NCBI GenBank assembly: GCA_017303415.1
Contig: JAFLBJ010000001.1
Span: forward strand, 1,116,001 to 1,180,000
From: Chitinophagales bacterium
GTDB lineage: Bacteria > Bacteroidota > Bacteroidia > Chitinophagales > Chitinophagaceae
DNA length: 64,000 nt
Direction: 5' to 3'
Positions 36,551-46,400 of the stretch are shown piece after piece (position 1 is the stretch's first letter; each line of letters begins with the position of its first letter). The translations under genes were made by a program, and so were the position numbers. The notes beneath the pieces were generated by a model. The model made no database searches and had not been told where the DNA came from. It worked only from the letters and a program-made list of their open reading frames with translations.

Positions 36551-36622
36551 CCGGGATGGTTTATTTTGAACTACAATTTTTCAAATGAAAAGAAGTTCAA
36601 AAAATATCATCCCGGCTTTTTC
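36551..36622 (+). terminator. Long intrinsic terminator
   Basis: GCCGGGATG (36551-36559) pairs with CATCCCGGC (36608-36616), and inside it TTTTGAACT pairs with AGTTCAAAA, continuing to a TTTTC/GAAAA tip. The stem is about 23 bp with a few mismatches, and TTTTT follows at 36617-36621. It ends the TonB receptor/beta-helix transcript. The hairpin covers the ATG at 36585 that would open the next gene, so that ATG is unlikely to be the true start. Confidence 0.75.
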
Positions 36623-36653
36623 ATGGAGGAATACTAGTCGGTTTAAATTCCCC

Positions 36654-37076
36654 GTGAGATCAATCCTTTTCATCCTCCAAATCCTGGTAACTGGGTGTGG
36701 GAGTAAAGGCACCCCCGCTCTCATGCCTGAAATTTCAACTGCTGATTCAGCGGCTGTTCTCTATTATACTACACCTGGTAATCCCCGTTTCTATACATTT
36801 TCCAAATCCACCGATACGGTTCAGTTGCGCCTGATCTCGAGCAATGTCAACCAGGCTGCCAAACCCATGAAATCAGATTGCGCCACTGAAGGCAAGATCT
36901 TTTTTTACAGGGGGAAAGAAGAAGCTTATACCGTTTACTTCAGCACAGTGGAGGATTGCTCCCGGCTTTATTTTATTCGCACGGGTGAAAAGTTCTATGT
37001 TCCCCTGAAGGAAGAAGTGAAAAAGATATTGGAAGAGTGGAAAAAAGGGGCAAAAGAGCCCGCGCCCGAGAATTGA
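36654..37076 (+). CDS. Small hypothetical lipoprotein, 140 aa
   Basis: From the GTG at 36654 the protein begins VRSILFILQILVTGCGS, a near-ideal lipoprotein signal with Cys15. The frame also opens at ATG 36585, but this would place 23 polar residues before the signal and lies in a terminator stem. The mature part has no known motif; it contains two cysteines (in SDCATEG and VEDCSRL) that could form a disulfide, and a charged C-terminal helix (KEEVKKILEEWKKGA). The PKD/Kelch gene follows after 56 bases on the same strand. Confidence 0.6.
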   Translation: MRSILFILQILVTGCGSKGTPALMPEISTADSAAVLYYTTPGNPRFYTFSKSTDTVQLRLISSNVNQAAKPMKSDCATEGKIFFYRGKEEAYTVYFSTVEDCSRLYFIRTGEKFYVPLKEEVKKILEEWKKGAKEPAPEN

Positions 37077-37132
37077 CCGCCCCCGAAACTGAATTCTTTT
37101 TTAGCCCGGCAAATATTCTATTTTAGCAGCGG

Positions 37133-39136
37133 ATGCTGACCAGTTCCCACCAAAGACCGATTCTGTCGGTTGCCCTTATTTTGATTACCAGTTATTTATT
37201 TCTCACGGCTTGTGAGCGGGAATTGTCATGCGAAGACTGTAAGGTAGGTAACCTGCCACCCGTGGCCAATGCAGGGCACGATCTGGCAATCAGCTTACCG
37301 CAGGACAGTATACTATTGGATGGTCGGGCATCGACCGATCCGGATGGCCAGATCATACGGTTTAAATGGACGAAGGTCTCAGGTCCTGCATCCTATTCCA
37401 TACAAACCGATGCGCAATCCACCACCCGGGTGCGTGGGCTCCTGATTGGCAGTTATAATTTTGAACTGGAAGTAGAGGACAACGAAGGACAAATTGACAA
37501 AGACACGATACAGGTTTTGGTGGAAGAAATAGCTACCAATCATCCCCCCGTGGCAGTTGCGGGTGCAGATATCAATATTATAACCCCGACGAATACTGTT
37601 TCCTTAAATGGTTCTGCATCCTGGGATCCGGATAATAATATTGCGGGGTATGCCTGGACAAAAATCGCGGGTCCTTCGATCGTGACTATATCCGATCCGG
37701 TGAACGTACAAACTGAAGCCGGAAACCTCGTGATAGGGGAGTATCTGTTTGAATTGGTGGTAACGGATGCCGGAGGATTGTTCTCAAAAGACACGATAAA
37801 AGTAACGGTTTCAAATCCACCCGGAGTGCCTCCTGTAGCTGATGCAGGTACGGATCAGTCCATACAATACAATTTGCAAACCTGTAGTATGGATCCCTCC
37901 TTTATTACGTTGGATGGAACAGCTTCCTTTGACCCGGATGGAACGATCGTTGCCTATCAGTGGACCTTAATAAGTCCTGCCAACTCACTGGTCAATATGA
38001 CCAATCCTGTCACATCCACTACGACCGTAAGTGGTCTTGCATCCGGGGTCTATAAGTTTCAATTGGAGGTAAGGGACAATGATGGTGGAACGGATAAGGA
38101 TACGGTGTTGGTCAATGTTGTATCCGGTAACCGCCAACAGATACCCGCGCAATTGGTACCTGTCGGTACTTTATCTCAACAACGCCATGTTGGTGCGGTG
38201 GCCACGGTTGGAACAAAGATATTTTTTGCTGGTGGCAGATTTCCTCCTCTAAGCCCAGGTCCCAATTTTTCCTCCCGGGTAGATATTTACGATATTTCGA
38301 CCAACAGTTGGTCAACAACAGAACTTAGTCAGCCCCGTTGGGGTCTCACGGCTGTGACTTCAGGCAACCGTGTGTATTTTGCCGGAGGTACAGCCATCCA
38401 AACACAAGCTGGCACTACAGTCAGCCAAACCAAGCGGATAGATGTGTATGATAATTTGACCGGACTCTGGTCAACCATGGAAATGCCCCGTGCCGGTCAT
38501 TTCAGTTCCATTGCATTTGGATCAAAATTGTTCTTTGCAGGTGGCAGCGCCATCGATATTTATGATATAAATGCCAATGCCTGGACAGCTAAGACATTAA
38601 GTCAACCAAGGTATCTGATCGCTACAGCCAACGTGCAGGGTAAATTATATTTTTCCGGAGGTGCATCAACAATTTCAGGAACAAATCCATTTGCTCAAAT
38701 AGATATTTTTGATCCTTCCTCGGGCTCCTGGTCGGTTTCAGCTATGAGCGAACCAAAATACGGAATGGTCAGTGTCGGATTGCGAGGGAAGGTGATGTGG
38801 GCAGGTGGTACTACGGCTGGGGGAGTTACCAATAAAGTAGAAATGTTGGATGTAAATACGCAGTCTACATCTTTTTCCTGTTTATTTCAACCCAATTCAT
38901 TTTCCTATCAAAGCCTGGGAAAGTTAAATGAACGATTGGTGTTCTTTGTGTGGAATGGAACCGCGAAAGACAGGTTCGATATTTATGATGTGGTCAATGA
39001 TACCTGGTCGATCGGCGTGCTGGATCAGGCGATCACTCCTTCATTAGTTATATCAGTCAATAACGAAATTTATGTGGTTGGTGCCCTGGCGGGGGGAAAT
39101 GGGTACTACGACCAGGTTTGGAAACTGGTATTCTAG
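37133..39136 (+). CDS. PKD-repeat and Kelch-repeat lipoprotein, 667 aa
   Basis: A lipoprotein signal with Cys27 (FLTAC) leads to three PKD-like beta-sandwich domains of about 95 residues (near 40-130, 135-225, 230-325), each opening PPVANAG-like and carrying a DPDG core. The C-terminal half (about 340-667) has five or six Kelch-type blades, each with a VYFAGG or LFFAGG strand and a following DIYD. It should form a surface-exposed propeller on PKD stalks, for binding rather than catalysis. The PKD unit resembles REJ/K319-type domains. No secretion-system tail is present. Confidence 0.85.
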   Translation: MLTSSHQRPILSVALILITSYLFLTACERELSCEDCKVGNLPPVANAGHDLAISLPQDSILLDGRASTDPDGQIIRFKWTKVSGPASYSIQTDAQSTTRVRGLLIGSYNFELEVEDNEGQIDKDTIQVLVEEIATNHPPVAVAGADINIITPTNTVSLNGSASWDPDNNIAGYAWTKIAGPSIVTISDPVNVQTEAGNLVIGEYLFELVVTDAGGLFSKDTIKVTVSNPPGVPPVADAGTDQSIQYNLQTCSMDPSFITLDGTASFDPDGTIVAYQWTLISPANSLVNMTNPVTSTTTVSGLASGVYKFQLEVRDNDGGTDKDTVLVNVVSGNRQQIPAQLVPVGTLSQQRHVGAVATVGTKIFFAGGRFPPLSPGPNFSSRVDIYDISTNSWSTTELSQPRWGLTAVTSGNRVYFAGGTAIQTQAGTTVSQTKRIDVYDNLTGLWSTMEMPRAGHFSSIAFGSKLFFAGGSAIDIYDINANAWTAKTLSQPRYLIATANVQGKLYFSGGASTISGTNPFAQIDIFDPSSGSWSVSAMSEPKYGMVSVGLRGKVMWAGGTTAGGVTNKVEMLDVNTQSTSFSCLFQPNSFSYQSLGKLNERLVFFVWNGTAKDRFDIYDVVNDTWSIGVLDQAITPSLVISVNNEIYVVGALAGGNGYYDQVWKLVF

Positions 39137-39165
39137 CGTTAATCGTATAAAAATGTAAGACCGCT

Positions 39166-40380
39166 CTATTTTTCCCTCGCTGGCATATAGGCATACGCTA
39201 TTTCGTATTGTGCTTTCACAAATTGAGGGGGGAGCTGTCCGATCTTCAAATCGGTTTTTTGCGGTGTGGGTTCGCAGATGGAATATTTTCTTCCAGCATA
39301 GTCGATCTGGTTCTGGCCAATCGGTTTGTCAAAAGCAACGGCAATTGTTACATGGGTGGGATAGGAGATCACCAGCATGGGCAGGTCATAGATTTCTTTA
39401 ATGAGATAGAAAAAGAGGGCAGCCCGGTCATCGCAATCGCTTTGATCCGAAAGTAGTGTTTGTTCGGGGGTCAGTCTTTTTTCACCACCATAGATATTGA
39501 TATCCGGTTCATATAAGAAAGCGTATCGGGTGAAATTCATCAGAAACTCAACTCCTTTTTTCTTGTTTAACCCCTTGACCCTTTTTTTAAGTTCCGGTAT
39601 CAGGGATGTATAGGTAGGTCCGCTTAAAGGAGTATTGAAGTAGGAGCCATAATCCACTACCGGATAATTGGTAAACAGGGCCTTTACACCAGTGCTCAAT
39701 TTTATCTTAAAATGATACCCCTCTTCATAATAATTAAAGGCAATGTCTTTTTCCTGATAGGTGGCCGGCCCGAGATCGGGCATGTGGGTGACTTTATAGG
39801 TAAAACCGCGGTTGGCATTTGCTACTGGAAGTTCAACTTCTGAAAATTGCGTTTTTGTAAAATCGATCTGCCCATAATCATGGTAGTTCAGGCATACATA
39901 CTGTTTTCCCTCCTTGACCCGATAAGGGATATTGTACACGTTTTCGTCCGTTTGAATGTAGAAGAGGATGCGCTCCCCATCCACGGTAACGATGGAATTA
40001 TAACCTGATTTGACCAGGAAGAACCATTTGTAGAGAGTATAACGGGCGTAATTACCGTATTTGGGACTGATTCCCTGTGCGGTCCTGCGAATGAGTTGGT
40101 AAAAAAGCCAGTCATCCAGTTTGTACTTATCCCGGGTAGCAACCAGGTTTTCGATCAATCCGGCATAGGATGATTGGTTGATTTTAGCATAAAAGTCCCG
40201 GATTCCGGATGCGGTTAGAGGCCCTTCCCAGTTTACAAATAAGGAGGAATCTGCTTGAAATTCAATCTTTTCGCCAAGAAAATCAAAGCGGAGAGGTTCA
40301 GTTTGAGCCTGAAGAGAAAGGGCGCAAACCCATAGGATCGATATGGCCAGGAGCTTTTTCAAGGGGCCGATGGTTAACAT
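39166..40380 (-). CDS. Transglutaminase-like exported protein
   Basis: The 404-residue protein has a signal peptide (ending LSLQAQ near residue 26), a middle region of unknown fold, and a C-terminal segment resembling the transglutaminase-like core: Cys in SDCDDRAALFFYLIKEI, His in YPTHVTIAV and a final acidic residue in YSICEPTPQ, in the right order and spacing. A papain-like thiol role is thus possible but unproven. It is monocistronic; the REP region lies upstream of it. Confidence 0.65.
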   Translation of the reverse strand: MLTIGPLKKLLAISILWVCALSLQAQTEPLRFDFLGEKIEFQADSSLFVNWEGPLTASGIRDFYAKINQSSYAGLIENLVATRDKYKLDDWLFYQLIRRTAQGISPKYGNYARYTLYKWFFLVKSGYNSIVTVDGERILFYIQTDENVYNIPYRVKEGKQYVCLNYHDYGQIDFTKTQFSEVELPVANANRGFTYKVTHMPDLGPATYQEKDIAFNYYEEGYHFKIKLSTGVKALFTNYPVVDYGSYFNTPLSGPTYTSLIPELKKRVKGLNKKKGVEFLMNFTRYAFLYEPDINIYGGEKRLTPEQTLLSDQSDCDDRAALFFYLIKEIYDLPMLVISYPTHVTIAVAFDKPIGQNQIDYAGRKYSICEPTPQKTDLKIGQLPPQFVKAQYEIAYAYMPAREK

Positions 40381-40446
40381 TAAAGTTACAAAAACTTAAC
40401 AATTAAGTAATATTAAGTTTTTGGCCTTCTGGTTTGGGGTCCAAAT

Positions 40447-40539
40447 TCCCGCCATCGTTGGTGTTTTCCGGCAGGTATTTTAACGGGTTGAAATAAGGAC
40501 GGGCAGGAAACACCAACGATATAGGTTGTTGGTGTTCCC
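40447..40539. repeat. REP-like palindromes left of the RAYT gene
   Basis: A hairpin at 40506-40539 has the stem GGAAACACCAAC/GTTGGTGTTCC around GATATAGGTT. An outward half-copy, GCCATCGTTGGTGTTTTCC, lies at 40451-40469 in inverted orientation. A tail after the hairpin (TTTTAGTC ... ATTCTGA) resembles the tail of the units on the right side. A small palindrome (TTTCAGAAT/ATTCTGAAA) is at 40551-40569. Bases 40570-40701 hold nothing else recognised and are AT-rich. Confidence 0.8.
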
Positions 40540-41418
40540 TTTTAGTCCTATTTCAGAATTATTCTGAAAATTGTTAGGAACGGAATAGCCGAGGTTACCT
40601 TATAAGCAGAATTGTTAAAACAACGAGCCATTCTGTTTAAAATACCTAAAATTTTTGATGATTTATTTAACATACAAAAATTCATATCCCGTTATTTTTA
40701 AATGAAGAAGATTATAACGGAATGGCCTCAGTTTTATACTGCAACAATTTTAGATTGGAAGAGGTTGTTGAAGCAGGATAAATACAAGGATATTGTAATT
40801 GCTAGCCTCCGATTTCTTGTTAAATCCAGAAGGGTTCGGATTTTTGGATTTGTAATAATGTCTAATCACATCCATCTTATTTGGCAAGTTGAACCTGATT
40901 TTAAACAGTCTGACGTAAAAAGAGATTTTCTAAAGTACACGGCTCAAAAAATAAAGGCAGACCTGCGAAGAAGCCATCCACAGGTGTTGGATCGGTTCCT
41001 TGTTTGCTCATCCGATCGCCACTATCAATTTTGGAAGAGAGGATCTTTAAGTGTTGAATTAAGATCGCGTGCTGTGTTTTTTCAGAAATTGGAATATATT
41101 CATTGGAATCCTGTAAAAGCGTTTCTTTCTTCTACGCCGGAAGAGTATAAGTATTCTTCAGCTTCTTTTTATGAAACTGGCTTGGATAATTGGGGTTTTT
41201 TAACTCATTATACTGAGTGAAAGGAGGACATGCAGGAAGCACCAACGATATAGGTTGTTGGTGCTCCCTTTTAGTCTTACCTCTTAAATATTCTGATACT
41301 AGTCGGGAAACACCAACAACGGCGCGGGTAAAACACCAATGATATTGGTTGTTGGTGTTCCCTTTTAGTCTTACCTCTTAAATATTCTGATACTTGTCGG
41401 GAAACACCAACAACGGCG
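40450..41418 (+). mobile_element. RAYT/REP element
   Basis: The transposase gene at 40702 is bracketed by palindromic units in inverted outer orientation: CGCCATCGTTGGTG at 40449-40462 on the left and CACCAACAACGGCG at 41405-41418 on the right. The two ends could mark the cut sites of a single-strand transposition. The segment has a lower GC content by eye than its neighbours and interrupts no gene. No target-site duplication is expected for this class and none was seen. Confidence 0.65.
40702..41220 (+). CDS. REP-associated tyrosine transposase (RAYT, Y1_Tnp)
   Basis: At 172 residues it has the Y1 transposase/HUH fold. The metal-binding HUH motif is NHIHLIW (His56, His58) and the likely nucleophile is Tyr132 in LEYIHWNPVKAFL, followed by PEEYKYSS, all typical of REP-associated transposases. 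These enzymes cut and join single strands at REP palindromes. The REP hairpins found on both sides fit its role. Such genes are normally single copy and are thought to be domesticated to spread REPs rather than themselves. The frame is intact. Confidence 0.92.
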   Translation: MKKIITEWPQFYTATILDWKRLLKQDKYKDIVIASLRFLVKSRRVRIFGFVIMSNHIHLIWQVEPDFKQSDVKRDFLKYTAQKIKADLRRSHPQVLDRFLVCSSDRHYQFWKRGSLSVELRSRAVFFQKLEYIHWNPVKAFLSSTPEEYKYSSASFYETGLDNWGFLTHYTE

Positions 41419-41419
41419 T
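41235..41419. repeat. Two tandem 94-bp REP units right of the RAYT gene
   Basis: Each unit holds a hairpin, then a tail TTTTAGTCTTACCTCTTAAA ... TCGGGAAACACCAACAACGGCG. The period is 94 bases (TTTTAGTC at 41269 and 41363). The first hairpin (41235-41268) differs from the left-hand one by a paired change, A-T to G-C in the stem. The second has CAAT/ATTG changes near the loop. The array ends 15 bases before the stop of the glycosyltransferase gene. Confidence 0.85.
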
Positions 41420-41433
41420 AAAGAGGGATTTCA

Positions 41434-42411
41434 TCAACCAAAAACATGGTGAAGAAGATCCGGCACAGAACGGCTATAATCCTTTTTAAGGGCTTTTTTG
41501 CAATAGATCCAGTTGTAGAACTCTTCGGGAAAGAGTTCGTCGAGTCTTTCCAGGGTGGTGATACCCATTTTCCGTAGTGCGGCGGCATTGCATTGCTGTT
41601 CATATTGCCCCCGGATGGGAATCGAGAGGATCTTTTTGCCGAGGTGAAGGGCTTCGGCAGGGGTTTCAAAGCCTCCTCCGGTGATGATACCGGTACAATG
41701 GATCAGGCTTTCATTGAACAGTTGTTTATTTACCGGTTTCCAGGTTATATGCCCTTCGGTCCGGTCGGACTTGGTTTCTCTGGAGAAGATCTCAAATCGG
41801 AAATCGGGAAGTTTATTGAACAAGCTTTTAAGTTGTGGTTCGCAGTAGGCAGGAAGGTAGACCGTTACATATCCACCGTCTGTAGGCTGGGCATCCAGAA
41901 TCATTTGCTTGATCACCGGGGTGAAAATGAATTCATCATACCGCTCAAAATGAAGTCCTGCCTGCCGGGTGGCTCTTGCATAGTTAAGGAGGATCCATTC
42001 ACCAATACGGCTCTTGATGGAAGGCCTTGGTGTTTTCTCTGATACAAAGCTGGCCTGGTGTCCAAAGTTGACCGAGGGAACTCCTTTTTTGGCACAGGCA
42101 GCGGAAGTTATATGGTCAAAATCGTTCAGCACCAGATCATATTTCTCCACCGGGAGTTCATTGATCTCTTTTTTCAGCCGCAGCGGTGAATAGGCCCTGG
42201 TCATTTTCCAATAATCCAGTCCCCCATCGCATTTATAAAAAAGGCTTAATCCCTGGCTACGGAATTTCACCGGCGCATCAATGGCCAGGGTGCTGTTACT
42301 CCCACTGAGAAAAATATCCACTTCCCCTTTCTGGCTAAGGTGGGGAAGCAATTCCATGGCCCTGCTGATATGGCCGTTTCCGGTAGCTTGAACAGCGTAT
42401 AAGATCTTCAT
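41434..42411 (-). CDS. MurG/GT28-like glycosyltransferase
   Basis: The 325-residue protein has the two-domain GT-B outline: VQATGNGHISRAMELLPHL at the N-terminus (donor/acceptor Gly-rich loop) and GGGFETPAEALHLGKKILSIP in the C-terminal domain, which is the usual nucleotide-sugar binding stretch. There is no signal peptide. Family members transfer a sugar to lipids or other acceptors in the cytosol. It lies 2 bases downstream of the LpxH-like gene, so the two are co-transcribed and may both act on envelope lipids. The exact acceptor is unknown. Confidence 0.82.
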   Translation of the reverse strand: MKILYAVQATGNGHISRAMELLPHLSQKGEVDIFLSGSNSTLAIDAPVKFRSQGLSLFYKCDGGLDYWKMTRAYSPLRLKKEINELPVEKYDLVLNDFDHITSAACAKKGVPSVNFGHQASFVSEKTPRPSIKSRIGEWILLNYARATRQAGLHFERYDEFIFTPVIKQMILDAQPTDGGYVTVYLPAYCEPQLKSLFNKLPDFRFEIFSRETKSDRTEGHITWKPVNKQLFNESLIHCTGIITGGGFETPAEALHLGKKILSIPIRGQYEQQCNAAALRKMGITTLERLDELFPEEFYNWIYCKKALKKDYSRSVPDLLHHVFG

Positions 42412-42413
42412 GT

Positions 42414-43256
42414 TTACATTGCTAAGGAGTGTAAATACAAGGCTATTTCTGCAGTAACAACATCGGTTTCCTTTCGGGCCTCGATATCGCGCACCTGCAC
42501 CGTATTCATCACTTTTTCGTCGTAGGTATAAATATGCCAGTCATTATTATAATATTCTAAGGAGGTCAGGTGTTCTACCCAATCACCACTGTTCAGGTAC
42601 ACCACACTTCCTTCCTCGTTTTTCACCACCCTTTTCTGGGGCTGATGGATATGCCCACAGATCACATAATCATATTTTTTTCGGATGGCGATCTCCGCGG
42701 CGGTCGTTTCAAAATCATTGATCCGGATCACGGCTTTATTCACACTCGCCATAACTTTTTTTGATAAAGACACCCGCTCACGACCAATCAGTTTAAAACA
42801 ATAATTGATCGCTTTATTAAATAGCAACAGGGCGGCGTATCCATTGCTCCCCATCTTTGCCCACAGCTTGGCAGCACCCTTGGTGGTATTATCAAACACA
42901 TCTCCATGAAAGATCCAGGTCATCTTATTGTCGATCTCAATGATGAGTTTATCTGTCAGTTGAAAATTCCCCATGTTCATATCAGTATACTTACGCAATA
43001 ATTCATCATGGTTTCCGGTAATGTACACCACCTTGGTTCCTTTCGTAAGCATGCTGATCACTTCTTTCAAAACGGCGGCGTGAGAAGGGGGAAAGTATCG
43101 CTTTGAAATTTGCCAGATATCCAGGATATCTCCATTCAGAATCAGGATACGGGGGCTGATACTCTTTAAATAAGTGAGGATCTCTTTGGCCCGGCTTCCA
43201 TATGTTCCTAGATGAAGGTCAGACAGCACAACCACATCAACCAATCTTCTTTCCAT
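42414..43256 (-). CDS. LpxH-like UDP-2,3-diacylglucosamine diphosphatase/metallophosphoesterase
   Basis: A 280-residue calcineurin-like phosphoesterase. The metal motifs are in order: SDLHLG, NGDILDIW, TGNHDELL, FHGDVFD and CGHIHQP. The whole pattern and the helical cap between GDVFD and CGHIH agree with the LpxH/YbbF family, which hydrolyses UDP-diacylglucosamine in lipid A synthesis. Many Bacteroidota carry several paralogues, so this may not be the lipid A enzyme. It heads a two-gene unit with the glycosyltransferase. Confidence 0.85.
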   Translation of the reverse strand: MERRLVDVVVLSDLHLGTYGSRAKEILTYLKSISPRILILNGDILDIWQISKRYFPPSHAAVLKEVISMLTKGTKVVYITGNHDELLRKYTDMNMGNFQLTDKLIIEIDNKMTWIFHGDVFDNTTKGAAKLWAKMGSNGYAALLLFNKAINYCFKLIGRERVSLSKKVMASVNKAVIRINDFETTAAEIAIRKKYDYVICGHIHQPQKRVVKNEEGSVVYLNSGDWVEHLTSLEYYNNDWHIYTYDEKVMNTVQVRDIEARKETDVVTAEIALYLHSLAM

Positions 43257-43385
43257 GGGAATAGGAGTTTTGCAAAGCTCCGGAAGAGATATGTCTTTAC
43301 TGTTATCGAATGATTAAGTAATTGTGAATTGAAATTGTTAAGAGTTGCTTAACCTGAAGCTAATCCTGGCTTCATATGACACGGA

Positions 43386-43393
43386 TAGTTTTG
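43386..43393 (+). promoter_or_regulatory. -7 element of the susC-like gene
   Basis: TAGTTTTG is an exact TAnnTTTG match, 43 bases before the ATG at 43437. No -33 TTTG at 19-21 bases. The leader between them is A-rich (ends with AAAACTATG). Confidence 0.5.
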
Positions 43394-43436
43394 CGCCGGG
43401 TTAAAAAAAACAATTACAATCAAAACCGGGAAAACT

Positions 43437-46400
43437 ATGAGAGAAAAAATGAATTGGCTCCGCCAGTTATCCGCCTTGCTGGTTTGTTTAAGCATGGCTA
43501 CACTGGTACAGGCCCAAAATGTACTTTCAGGGAAAGTACTCAATGAAAACGGCCAGCCATTAAGCGGGGCCAGTGTTACCGTAAAAGGAACAAAACAATC
43601 CACCTCCACGGACAATGAAGGCAATTTCAGCCTCAATGCCTCTTCCTCCGATGTATTAGTGATCTCGTTTGTGGGATACGGTCAACTCGAAGTAAAAGGC
43701 AATCAATCAAGTTCCGTGATACTTTATCCCGACAGTAAGAGTATGTCGGAGGTAGTTGTCACTGCCCTGGGTATCCGCAAGGAGAAAAAGAAACTAGGGT
43801 ATGCCATTCAGGAATTAAAAGGTGAAGAGTTTACCGTGGCCCGTGAATCAAATGTCGTTAACCAACTGGCGGGCAAAGTGGCTGGTGTGACCGTAGTAGG
43901 CAGCCCATCCGGTATTGGTGGTTCTTCCCGTGTTTCCATTCGTGGTGAGCGTTCGGTTGACCTCAATAAAAACCAACCTTTATATGTAGTGGATGGAGTT
44001 CCCGTTAGCAATGCCATCACAGGAGCATCTGGCCGGGGTAACCTGGAAGTGGATTTTGGAAATGGCGCCGGATTTCTCAATCCAGATGACATTGAATCCA
44101 TGAGTGTATTAAAAGGAGCTGCCGCTTCGGCCCTGTATGGTTCACGCGCAGCCAATGGGGTTATCCTTATCAAGACCAAGAGTGGACGTCGCGGAAAAGG
44201 GATCGGTCTTGAAGTGAACAGTAACGTAACATTGGAGTCTGCACTCAAACTTCCCGAATATCAGACCGTTTACGGACAAGGAAACGGAAGTGGTGGTGCT
44301 TTTGCTTTTGTCAATGGTGGTGGTGGCGGTTTGGCCGATGGTACCGATGAAGGATGGGGCCCTGCATTCTCGGGTAATTTTAATTTCCCTCAATACAATT
44401 CACCCCGCACCCTGAATGGCCAATTGATCAATTTTACCGGCGGTGACCTGAACGCACCTGCCGGTAGCGTGATCACTTCCACACCCTGGGTAGCTGACAA
44501 AGATAATTTGAAGAATTTCCTGGAAACCGGAACCACGTTTACCAACAACGTAGCCATGGTGGGTGGCAATGAGAACGGAGATTTTCGCCTGAGCTATACC
44601 AATCTCGATCAAAAAGGGATCGTACCCAATACCGATCTCAAAAGAAATACCCTCTCTCTGTCTGCCGGTTATAACCTGAGCAAGAAGTTATCGGTGAAAT
44701 CTTTCGTAAGCTATATTAAAAGCGAAAGCGATAACCGTCCGTCTATCAGCTACGGTACAGAAAGCATCATGTACTTGTTCAACTGCTGGTTACCTGCTTC
44801 TGTAAAAGTGAGCGATATGAAACGTTTGTGGCAACCTGGTCTGGAGAACCAAAAGCAGTATAGCTGGAACTATAACTATCATGATAATCCGTATCTGACC
44901 GTAATGGAAAATACCAATGGTCAGTACTATGATCGCATCATTGGCAATATCATCCTCAAGTATGATTTCACCAACTGGCTGAGTCTGCAGGTACGTACGG
45001 CTACCGATTGGAGTAATGAACGCCGGGAATACCGCCGGGCCTTCAGTACCCAGCGTTTTCCCTTTGGTCAGTACAGGGAAACAGGTATCGTAAATGAAGA
45101 AAGAAATACCGACTTCCTGTTCACTGCCAATAAGGAGATCACATCCGATCTCGCCTTTAGTGCCAGCCTCGGTGGTAACCAAATGCGCCAGACCTCTCGC
45201 TTTAAAGAGGATGTAGCCGGGCAATTAAATATCCCCGGTATCTACAGCCTGAACAACTCCCGTATCGCCCTGGTGGTTGAACAAAGCAATGTGGCCAAGC
45301 GCATCAACAGCTTGTATGGTTCTGTTGGCTTCTCGTACAAGAACAAAATATTTCTGGACCTGACCGGTCGTAACGACTGGAGCAGCGCCCTGACCCTCCC
45401 TGAAAACCTCAAAGCCTTTGGAACAGAGGATAATTCCTATTTCTATTCTTCCGCGGCTTTGAGCGCCATCATCAGCGATATGGTGGAACTGCCCGAAGTG
45501 TTTAGTTTCCTGAAACTTCGCGCCAGCCTCGCACAAGTGGGTAACGATACGGATCCTTTTGCCTTTACCCAAACCTACAACAGAAGCGATCCCTTTGGTG
45601 CTTACCAGGTGTATAGTGAGACCAGCAGCCTCGCCAACCTGAACCTGAAACCCGAGATCAGCTCTGCCTACGAGTTTGGTACGGATATCCGGTTATTCAA
45701 AAACCGCATCGGATTGGATCTGACCTATTATCAAAGCCGTACCAAAAACCAGATCCTGAATATCCCCCTGTCTAACACCAGTGGATATGATACCCGTAAG
45801 ATCAACGCCGGTTTGATCAAGAACTATGGATTTGAAGCTATGTTGACTGGATCTATCCTGAAAGGAAAGAACCTGACCTGGGATGCCTACATCAACTTCT
45901 CCACCAACCGCAGTACTGTTATCGAATTGAGTGATGGGTTGACCAACTATGTAATGGCCAGTCGTCGGGTAAGTGTGGAAGCCCGCGTAGGGGAACGTAT
46001 GGGTGATATGTACGGTATCGGTTTTGCAAGAGTACAGAGCTCCGATCCTACCAAACCCTACTATGATGCCAGTGGACAATACACCGGGCAAATGGTATTT
46101 GGAAGCAACGGACGTCCCATTTATACAACCAACCGCATCAAATTAGGGAACTACAATCCGGATTGGATGATGGGTATTGGAAACAGCCTGAACTATAAAG
46201 GCATCCGCTTATCCTTCCTCTTTGATATCCGTCAGGGTGGGGAGATCTATTCTGAAACGCAGACCGTAGGCCGTGAAGGAGGAATCATTGTGGAAACGCT
46301 TGAAGGAAGGGCCGATGGATATGACCTGAGCAAACCCGGAAATGGCGTGATCGGACAGGGTGTTGTTTTCTCCGGAGGTACAACCGGCACTATCAGTCCG

